Below, one piece after another: positions 58,312 to 64,000 of a stretch of 64,000 bases of DNA (positions are counted from its first letter, which is position 1; every line of letters begins with the position of its first letter). The notes under the pieces are model-generated. The model searched no databases. It was not told the origin of the DNA and was given only the letters and a program-made list of their open reading frames with translations. The position numbers and the translations under genes are program-made. The stretch comes from Marinibium conchae (GTDB lineage: Bacteria > Pseudomonadota > Gammaproteobacteria > Enterobacterales > Alteromonadaceae): assembly GCF_015595035.1 (NCBI RefSeq), contig NZ_JADNRN010000001.1, forward strand, positions 1,736,001 through 1,800,000. Direction: 5' to 3'.

Positions 58312-58839
58312 CTAGTTACTTTGTTGCAGTACTGTGTTTGCCGGCAAAGAAGACGACACGACTACCGAGGCACCAACAACACTGTTGGCGCCAATAGTCA
58401 CACCAGGAAGTACCGTTACATTCGCCCCCAACCAGACTGCGTCACCGATATGAATAGCTTTCGACCTACATAAACCCCTCTGGCGGTCAACAGCATCCAT
58501 GTGATGCGAGGTAGCAGCAATAACCGTATTGGGCCCTACTAGCACATTCTTGCCAAAAGTAACCTGAGCGCCATCAAGAATGATGACGTTGTGATTTAAA
58601 AATAAGCCATGCTCAGCATGAATGTGCACACCGTAATCACATTGAAAGCCATGTTCAATCCAAGCAGACTTTACGTTTGGCAGTAAAGTAGCAAGCAGTG
58701 ATTTTTTCTGTTTAATTTTAGAAGGGCACAGTTGATTAAACTCAAAGCAGCGTTGTTTAGCTTGCATACGCATCTGACTCAATTGTTTGTCGGTAGCGAA
58801 GTAATATTGCTCGCTGAGCATTTTTTCTAGTTCAGTCAT
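58312..58839 (-). CDS. Maltose/galactoside-type O-acetyltransferase (left-handed beta-helix)
   Basis: 175 residues. N-terminal helical Mac domain (MLSEQYYFATDKQLSQMRMQAKQRCFEFN), then hexapeptide repeats of the beta-helix (VTFGKNVLVGPNTVI ... IHIGDAVWLGANVTVLPGVTIGANSVVGA). The catalytic His lies in ATSHHMDAVDRQ near 112. Acetyl-CoA-dependent, moving acetyl groups to a sugar or similar hydroxyl. A stand-alone gene, about 10 residues shorter than E. coli Maa. Specificity unknown. Confidence 0.9.
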   Translation of the reverse strand: MTELEKMLSEQYYFATDKQLSQMRMQAKQRCFEFNQLCPSKIKQKKSLLATLLPNVKSAWIEHGFQCDYGVHIHAEHGLFLNHNVIILDGAQVTFGKNVLVGPNTVIAATSHHMDAVDRQRGLCRSKAIHIGDAVWLGANVTVLPGVTIGANSVVGASVVVSSSLPANTVLQQSN

Positions 58840-58915
58840 TTTTACTGCGTATAGATTGTTTTTACATAGTTTACCTGTACTTAAGGACTAATTCTGCTTG
58901 TTCGAAAAAAAATAT

Positions 58916-58959
58916 TTGACTATTTATCATCCAGCAATATACTGTACACATAAACATGA
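58916..58959 (+). promoter_or_regulatory. Promoter with LexA-like operator
   Basis: TTGACT, 16 bases, TATACT is a good sigma-70 promoter, and its -10 box overlaps TACTGTACACATAAACATGA (58940-58959), which resembles the SOS box: CTGT then 8 bases then ACAT (ACAG in the consensus). A candidate LexA site. Confidence 0.45.
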
Positions 58960-58982
58960 GTAATCATATTGAGGTGATTAAA

Positions 58983-59558
58983 ATGAATGCATCTACTTTT
59001 TTTGCGATACACAGAGACCTAAACACAAATGCTCAGAGCTTTAAAAGTCACAGTGAGCAAGATGGCAGGCAAGTAGAAGCGGAAAATACCAACAAGCGCA
59101 AAATAGCAAAACTCAAAACAGTCGCTAATCAAAAGGTGGGCAACTTCGAAAGTGCAAAGTCTGCTGGTATTGCAAGCTCTACTGGTATTAAAGGCATCGA
59201 CCTGTTGGTAGCAAAACATAGCATTGTGCTTAGTGACGACAAAACTAAGTTAAGTGATAACGCATTTCAAAAGTCGCTAGTGCTTTACGGTCAGGATCAA
59301 CGCCTTGATTTTATGAATCTGCCACCCTGTATGTTTTTAGTTTTATCTGCTGCTGATCACAATGACCGTTTTACGCTGCATCGTTTCTATTTACCCTATA
59401 AAAATGGGGTTAGATTTGCTACTTACCTATTGAATGAAAGCGGGGACGTAATAGAAAGTGTATGTTACCAGCGCGGAGCGAAGTATTTAAAAGCCTTCAA
59501 GGTCATTGGTTCCAAAATTGCGTATAAAAAGGAAGAACAAGCCACTTTTGCGGCCTAA
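58983..59558 (+). CDS. Hypothetical protein behind a LexA-like site
   Basis: 191 residues from the ATG at 58983, chosen because GAGGTG lies 7 bases upstream; an in-frame ATG at 58956 falls inside the promoter region. The first 85 residues are polar and Lys/Ser-rich, the remaining part is compact and mixed alpha/beta (SLVLYGQDQRLDFMNLPPCMFLVLS, RFYLPYKNGVRFATYLLNESGDVIES). No known family or enzyme motif. No signal peptide or membrane span, so cytosolic. Monocistronic. Confidence 0.65.
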   Translation: MNASTFFAIHRDLNTNAQSFKSHSEQDGRQVEAENTNKRKIAKLKTVANQKVGNFESAKSAGIASSTGIKGIDLLVAKHSIVLSDDKTKLSDNAFQKSLVLYGQDQRLDFMNLPPCMFLVLSAADHNDRFTLHRFYLPYKNGVRFATYLLNESGDVIESVCYQRGAKYLKAFKVIGSKIAYKKEEQATFAA

Positions 59559-59670
59559 AGCACTTATTCTCATGTCTATGCTAGCAATAACGTTTAAAAT
59601 TGCATATATGTTGTTGCTCATTTATTCTTATGGCAATAAACACATCATATGACGAGAAAGAAGTACTTGT

Positions 59671-60180
59671 ATGAAACACATTCGTCGTCAGGGTTTTACA
59701 CTTGTAGAGCTGATCATTGTTATTGTTATTCTGGGCATTTTGGCAATTAGCGCCCTACCCCGATTTATTGACCTAAGAGGTGATGCTAATCGCAGTACGA
59801 TGGAAGGCGTTGTTGGTGCTATAAATAGTGCCGCAGATCTCGTACATTCAAAATGCATAGTCACTGAGCTTTGCGACCTAAGTGCAGGGCCAGCAACAGG
59901 CAATGGTTTGGGCAATAGTATCCTAATTCAGGGTGAGGCAATCATCTTAGCATTTGGTTATCCTCGGCACACCAATGCAGGCATAGCTCGCATGATAAAT
60001 ATTACAGACACCACCAATGGCGGTGATTTTGAAATAACAAGTTTTAGCATCGCGGGCCGCAGTGGGCTCAGGATAAGACCCGACGACGACTACGAAGCTA
60101 ACGAATGTGAAGTGAGATACTCTCAAGCCATCGCTGTAGGCGAGCAACCTCTCATAGAAATTGAGCTTGATGACTGTTAA
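59671..60180 (+). CDS. Type IV pilin-like (MshA/prepilin) protein
   Basis: 169 residues. Class III prepilin signal: RRQG-FTLVELIIVIVILGILAISALPRF, cleaved after the Gly and with Glu5. The body has a Cys pair near the middle (CIVTELC) and another Cys pair around the C-terminal end (NECEVR and final DDC). It looks like an MSHA or type IVa minor pilin. It is a single gene with no prepilin peptidase, secretin or ATPase in the window; the assembly machinery must be elsewhere. Confidence 0.88.
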   Translation: MKHIRRQGFTLVELIIVIVILGILAISALPRFIDLRGDANRSTMEGVVGAINSAADLVHSKCIVTELCDLSAGPATGNGLGNSILIQGEAIILAFGYPRHTNAGIARMINITDTTNGGDFEITSFSIAGRSGLRIRPDDDYEANECEVRYSQAIAVGEQPLIEIELDDC

Positions 60181-60296
60181 CAAGCAAGTTCACTAACGCT
60201 ACTTTCATTAAGCATGCTTGTTCTTGCTAGAGGAACTGACTAAGTTGTTGAGAAAACGCAGTCTCCAGTCCATATAATTATGTTGCTACAGATACA

Positions 60297-60322
60297 AAAA
60301 GCCCGCATAGATGCGGGCTTTT
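60297..60322 (-). terminator. Terminator of the rpsP-rimM-trmD-rplS operon
   Basis: AAAAGCCCGCAT-AG-ATGCGGGCTTTT: an 8-pair GC-rich core with A/T arms, five T on the minus strand; 28 bases after the rplS stop. The flanking A and T runs would also stop transcription coming from the pilin gene. Confidence 0.88.
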
Positions 60323-60349
60323 GAATGTTAACGATAACACAAATTAAAA

Positions 60350-60709
60350 TTAGTTAAGTTTTTCTTTAATACGTGCAGATTTACCTGAACGCTCACGCAA
60401 GTAGTACAACTTAGCACGACGAACAGCACCGCGACGTTTCACTTCAATAGAAGAGATTGCTGGGCTGTGAGTTTGGAACACACGCTCTACGCCTTCACCA
60501 CTAGAAATCTTACGTACAGTGAAAGCAGAGTGTAGACCACGGTTACGCTTAGCGATTACTACGCCTTCGTATGCCTGAAGACGCTCTTTCTCGCCTTCTT
60601 TTACTCTTACTTTAACAACTACAGTGTCACCCGGACCAAATTCCGGAACATCAGTTTTGAGCTGTGCTTGCTCAATTTTCTTGATGATATCTTGACTTAC
60701 TTTACTCAT
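60350..60709 (-). CDS. rplS: 50S ribosomal protein L19
   Basis: 119 residues. Reads [46 protein letters not shown] and ends [20 protein letters not shown], the full L19 sequence pattern at usual length (115-120). Sits at the 30S/50S interface. Last gene of the rpsP operon. Confidence 0.99.
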   Translation of the reverse strand: MSKVSQDIIKKIEQAQLKTDVPEFGPGDTVVVKVRVKEGEKERLQAYEGVVIAKRNRGLHSAFTVRKISSGEGVERVFQTHSPAISSIEVKRRGAVRRAKLYYLRERSGKSARIKEKLN

Positions 60710-60748
60710 CAGATCCTCTCATGCTAGATAACTGTCATAATGCCGCAA

Positions 60749-61495
60749 CTACTGTCCAGATTTAATCTTTGCCAGTATTTTGTGTTGCTCCTCAGTCAGA
60801 GCTAGCTCATTTAATAAATCAGGGCGACGGTCTAAAGTTCTTTTTAATGACTCAGCCATTCGCCACTGCCTAATTTTTTCATGGTTGCCACTTAACAACA
60901 CACTCGGTACAGCCTCACCATTTAATACTTCAGGCCTGGTGTAATGAGGACATTCTAGCAATCCATTAGTGAAAGAATCTTCCACTGCGGATTGTGTATG
61001 CCCCAATACATCCGGCAACAATCTCGATACTGAATCCATTAACACCATTGCTGGCAGCTCTCCGCCACTTAAGACGTAATCGCCAATAGACCATTCCTGA
61101 TCGACAAGTGAATTAATAACACGCTCATCAATGCCTTCGTATCGCCCAGCAACCAAAATTAAGTTTGGTATTTGGGTTAAAGATTGAACCTCAGTTTGGT
61201 TCAAGGTTTTACCTTGCGGTGATAAATAAACTACCACGCTATTGTCGCCCAATGCTTTTTTAGCATCGGCTATTGCGTCTGTTAATGGCTGAACCATCAT
61301 CAGCATTCCAGGGCCACCGCCATAAGGGCGGTCGTCAACAGTTCGGTGTTTGTCGGTGGTGTAATCGCGGGGATTAAACATACTCACCTGTAATATGCCT
61401 TTTTTTACTGCTCTGCCAAACACACCTTGATTCAAGAAGGGTTCGAACATTTCAGGAAATAAAGTTATTACTCCGAAACGTTGGGTAGGTTGCAT
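60749..61495 (-). CDS. trmD: tRNA (guanine-37-N1)-methyltransferase TrmD
   Basis: 248 residues. SPOUT methylase with the trefoil-knot motif [38 protein letters not shown] near 110-145 and [17 protein letters not shown] near 50. Makes m1G37 in tRNAs reading CNN codons. Start overlaps the rimM stop by one base. Confidence 0.98.
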   Translation of the reverse strand: MQPTQRFGVITLFPEMFEPFLNQGVFGRAVKKGILQVSMFNPRDYTTDKHRTVDDRPYGGGPGMLMMVQPLTDAIADAKKALGDNSVVVYLSPQGKTLNQTEVQSLTQIPNLILVAGRYEGIDERVINSLVDQEWSIGDYVLSGGELPAMVLMDSVSRLLPDVLGHTQSAVEDSFTNGLLECPHYTRPEVLNGEAVPSVLLSGNHEKIRQWRMAESLKRTLDRRPDLLNELALTEEQHKILAKIKSGQ

Positions 61496-62025
61496 TAAAA
61501 ACCTGGGTCCCAGTCGACTGTAATCGTCTTTGCCTGTTTATCAACACTCAACACAACTTGGTCGTGTAAAAATGGTAACAAACGTTCTTTTTGACCAAAT
61601 GCATCGTTGTTCTTTGCTTTTACAAGCATCACATCGTTGGCACCTGTTTCGAACATATCCTTAACCACACCTAAGTTGTAACCTTTGTCGGTAACCACTT
61701 CCATGCCAATTAAGTCTTTCCAGTAAAAATCGTCGTCTAACTCAGGAAGAACTGACGTTGGAACAGATATCTCAGCATTTTTAATTAGCTCAGCATCGTC
61801 TCGACTCTCAACTCCTACCAACTTAGCAACGAGGTTTTTACCTTGCTGTCGCCACTGGTCAATTTTTATCTCTTGGTTATCACAACCATTGCCATTTAAC
61901 TGCCAAGGGGTGTAACCGAATATATCTGTCGTAACCTGGGTAAAACTGTTTATCTTGACCCAACCTTTAACTCCATAAGGAGCACCGATTTTGCCAATAA
62001 TAATAGTGTCAGACGCTGAACTCAT
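61495..62025 (-). CDS. rimM: Ribosome maturation factor RimM
   Basis: 176 residues. [20 protein letters not shown] start (RimM N-domain), then the PRC-barrel domain with [22 protein letters not shown]. Binds S19 and helps 30S head assembly. Between rpsP and trmD as in other Gammaproteobacteria. Confidence 0.98.
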   Translation of the reverse strand: MSSASDTIIIGKIGAPYGVKGWVKINSFTQVTTDIFGYTPWQLNGNGCDNQEIKIDQWRQQGKNLVAKLVGVESRDDAELIKNAEISVPTSVLPELDDDFYWKDLIGMEVVTDKGYNLGVVKDMFETGANDVMLVKAKNNDAFGQKERLLPFLHDQVVLSVDKQAKTITVDWDPGF

Positions 62026-62057
62026 TTTTACCTCAAATCACTGATACAAAAGCGCTA

Positions 62058-62306
62058 CTAAGCAGCAACTTTTGCATCTTTTACCAAGCGTGATACACGG
62101 TCAGAAACACTTGCACCTACGCTAACCCAATACTCAACACGCTCTAGGTCTAAACGTAAACGTTCAGCTTGACCTTGTGCAGTTGGATTGAAGAAACCCA
62201 AGTTTTCAATGAACTTACCGTTGCGTGCACGACGACTGTCTGCAACAACTACTTGATAAAATGGACGCTTTTTGGCGCCACCACGCTGTAAACGAATAGT
62301 AACCAT
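62058..62306 (-). CDS. rpsP: 30S ribosomal protein S16
   Basis: 82 residues. [25 protein letters not shown] start and the GRFIENLG-like [10 protein letters not shown] segment are standard S16. First gene of the operon, behind the promoter at 62381-62408. Confidence 0.99.
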   Translation of the reverse strand: MVTIRLQRGGAKKRPFYQVVVADSRRARNGKFIENLGFFNPTAQGQAERLRLDLERVEYWVSVGASVSDRVSRLVKDAKVAA

Positions 62307-62380
62307 ATATGCCTCAAACTCGTTGTAGCGTTACCGTTAACATACCTAGATTCCCGCTACGCTGGAAAAAAGGTGCGCGA

Positions 62381-62408
62381 ATTATACGCTGAGTAGCTTA
62401 ATTTGCAA
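62381..62408 (-). promoter_or_regulatory. Promoter of the rpsP operon
   Basis: Minus strand: TTGCAA, 16 bases, perfect TATAAT, then TCGCGCACC, a GC-rich discriminator as expected for stringent control. The 316-base gap around it (62307-62622) contains no gene; the rest is AT-rich spacer between divergent units. Confidence 0.85.
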
Positions 62409-62622
62409 GGGCTTTGTGGCTTAAAAGCTGCTAAAAAGAAGCTAAAAAGGGGCTTGCGTCGCATTTGCAGCTTAAAACTCATTCAAGCTTCTTTGTTTGC
62501 GCTCGTTCCTAGATCAAAATTCAATAAAAATAATAATAACAATACAAAATCTATCAATGACGACGAAGTTAATTACAGCTAGTATCAGTTACTTAATGTT
62601 AATTAACTGTTAAAGGTAAGCC

Positions 62623-64000
62623 ATGCAGCCTTATTTCCTTCCAAAGGCAAGTGCAGCACTATTGATACTTATTTGTACTTTGTCGTTTAGTTCTCAGTCC
62701 CAAGAGAGGGCGTACATGGACCCAAATTTACCCCTCAGTGAACGTGTTGAAGACTTATTGCAGCGCATGACGCTAGAAGAAAAAGTAGCCCAGCTGGAAA
62801 CTATATGGCAAGAAGGTAAACAGCTCAAAAACGAGGATAAGGAGTTCCTTCCCGAGAAAGCAAAAGAGATAATGCCTTTGGGTATTGGTCACTTTGCTAG
62901 GCCAAGTGAAGGCATGTCGCCAATTGAAACGCTTCGTTATGCTAATGCTATTCAGAAGTGGTTAATAAATGAAACACGATTAGGTATCCCCGCAATCTTT
63001 CATGAAGAGGCTCTTCACGGCCATGCGGCTACCGAATCGACTAGCTTTCCCCAAGCTATAGCGCTCGCCAGTATGTGGGACGCAGATTTAGTATACGAGA
63101 TGTACAAAGCCTCCGCACGAGAAGTGCGAGCACGTGGCGGTAATCAAGCTCTAACACCGATTCTCGATATTGCGCGAGATCCCCGTTGGGGCCGTATCGA
63201 AGAAACAATGGGAGAAGACCCCTACCTTGTTACTGAATTAGGTGTGGCTGCTATTCGAGGTTTCCAAGGTGAGCCATCAGGGCCATACCAGCGTTTGGCG
63301 GAAGACCGAGTTTTAGCAACCTTAAAACACCTCACTGGTCACGGCCAGCCCAACAGCGGCATTAACATAGCACCGGCTCCAATGGGCGAAAGAGCCTTAC
63401 GCGAGATTTTTCTTCCCCCCTTCGAGGCTGCGATAAAAGTTGCGAATGCCAGAAGTGTGATGGCCTCGTATAATGAAATAGATGGCGTGCCAAGCCATGC
63501 AAACAAACTTCTCTTAACCGATATATTGAGAGATGAATGGGGTTTTACTGGCACTTTAGTCAGTGATTACGACGCAATACGCGACCTTAAAACAAGACAC
63601 TCAGTGGTTGAAGATATGCAGGAGGCAGCGATTGTTTCGCTTAATGCGGGTGTAGATATTGAAATGCCAGATCGCATAGCCTTTCCTTTACTAGTCGACC
63701 TGGTGAAAGCTGGCCGTGTGGAAGAATCGAAAATCGATGAGTCGGTTCGCCGGGTCTTACAGCACAAGTTTGCGCTAGGGCTGTTTGAAAGGCCCTTCAC
63801 CGACGAAGCTGGCATAGCCATTATCAATAGTAGTGAACATCAAGCGTTGGCATTAAAGACCGCTGAGAAAGCGATCGTGTTGATGAAAAACGACGGCATA
63901 TTACCGCTTGACATTAATGGCTATAACAAAGTTGCTGTTATTGGACCTCATGCAGACGAAACACTACTAGGGGGCTACAGTGGAGTACCCAAACGAACCG
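62623..64000 (+). CDS. Glycoside hydrolase family 3 beta-glucosidase/xylosidase, 3' partial
   Basis: At least 459 residues, running off the right edge. ATG at 62623 follows AAAGGTAAG. Signal peptide of about 25 residues (ALLILICTLSFSSQSQ). GH3 N-terminal barrel: MDPNLPLSERVEDLLQRMTL, IPAIFHEEALHGHAA, LTPILDIARDPRWGRIEETMGEDPYL, and LVSDYDAI with the nucleophile Asp near residue 318. The (alpha/beta)6 sandwich domain begins near KTAEKAIVLMKNDGILPL. Exported, removing glucose or xylose from plant- or algal-type polysaccharide fragments. Confidence 0.93.
   Translation, partial: MQPYFLPKASAALLILICTLSFSSQSQERAYMDPNLPLSERVEDLLQRMTLEEKVAQLETIWQEGKQLKNEDKEFLPEKAKEIMPLGIGHFARPSEGMSPIETLRYANAIQKWLINETRLGIPAIFHEEALHGHAATESTSFPQAIALASMWDADLVYEMYKASAREVRARGGNQALTPILDIARDPRWGRIEETMGEDPYLVTELGVAAIRGFQGEPSGPYQRLAEDRVLATLKHLTGHGQPNSGINIAPAPMGERALREIFLPPFEAAIKVANARSVMASYNEIDGVPSHANKLLLTDILRDEWGFTGTLVSDYDAIRDLKTRHSVVEDMQEAAIVSLNAGVDIEMPDRIAFPLLVDLVKAGRVEESKIDESVRRVLQHKFALGLFERPFTDEAGIAIINSSEHQALALKTAEKAIVLMKNDGILPLDINGYNKVAVIGPHADETLLGGYSGVPKRT

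Noticed and set aside
63339-63827. Two minus-strand frames at the right end
   Set aside because: They are antisense to a GH3 gene whose motifs are continuous on the plus strand.
1-64000. CRISPR array, integrase or IS element
   Set aside because: No regular direct repeats with spacers, transposase motifs or terminal repeats with target duplications were seen.

Overview
The window looks like a chromosomal segment of a marine gammaproteobacterium of the Alteromonadales type (Alteromonas/Glaciecola-like). The evidence is the YbgC-Tol-Pal-CpoB operon next to ruvABC-nudB-aspS, the rpsP-rimM-trmD-rplS operon, the P-protein/T-protein/DAHP synthase cluster, many secreted peptidases (M28, S9, M13, M4-like), a DUF4153 membrane protein and a family 3 glycoside hydrolase. 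Base composition by eye is moderately AT-rich. Taxonomy is inferred from gene content only. No IS element, prophage or CRISPR array was seen.

Layout. 1-12.7 kb: a DUF4153 membrane protein cut by the left edge, a SpoU methylase, rlmE, M28 and S9 peptidases, an SRPBCC/PLP-decarboxylase pair, metY and a YegD-type Hsp70. 12.8-13.3 kb: a TlpA-like thioredoxin. 13.4-19.3 kb: a four-gene condensin-like operon (Toprim protein, SMC-like ATPase, kleisin-like, KITE-like), which I read as a divergent Wadjet/JetABCD (MksBEFG) plasmid-defence system with the unusual order D-C-A-B. 19.3-30.4 kb: a large orphan lipoprotein, an M13 peptidase, small membrane proteins, a COG0523 GTPase divergent from a MerC-like protein with a Zur-like site between them, and an M4-like peptidase. 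30.7-32.3 kb: tRNA-Ser, nadA and two identical tRNA-Lys genes. 32.4-42.5 kb: the cell-envelope Tol-Pal operon, then ruvBAC, nudB and aspS, with a probable unannotated small RNA between ybgC and ruvB on the opposite strand. 42.7-48.7 kb: a GGDEF/EAL protein and a ferric-iron ABC importer behind a good Fur box. 49-58 kb: YciH, a two-receiver regulator, pheA, a chemoreceptor, and aroF-tyrA with a near-perfect TyrR box, then an AbgT transporter. 58.3-64 kb: a hexapeptide acetyltransferase, an unknown gene with a LexA-like promoter site, a lone type IV pilin-like protein, the rpsP operon, and the start of a GH3 glucosidase/xylosidase cut by the right edge.

How they work together: most of the window is housekeeping (translation, recombination repair, envelope integrity, aromatic amino acids) interleaved with nutrient scavenging (peptidases, iron and zinc homeostasis, glycosidase). 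The clear accessory module is the condensin-like operon. Several start codons were moved from the longest reading frame to downstream ATG/GTG/TTG codons on the basis of ribosome binding sites, signal peptides or family alignment. These choices are stated entry by entry.
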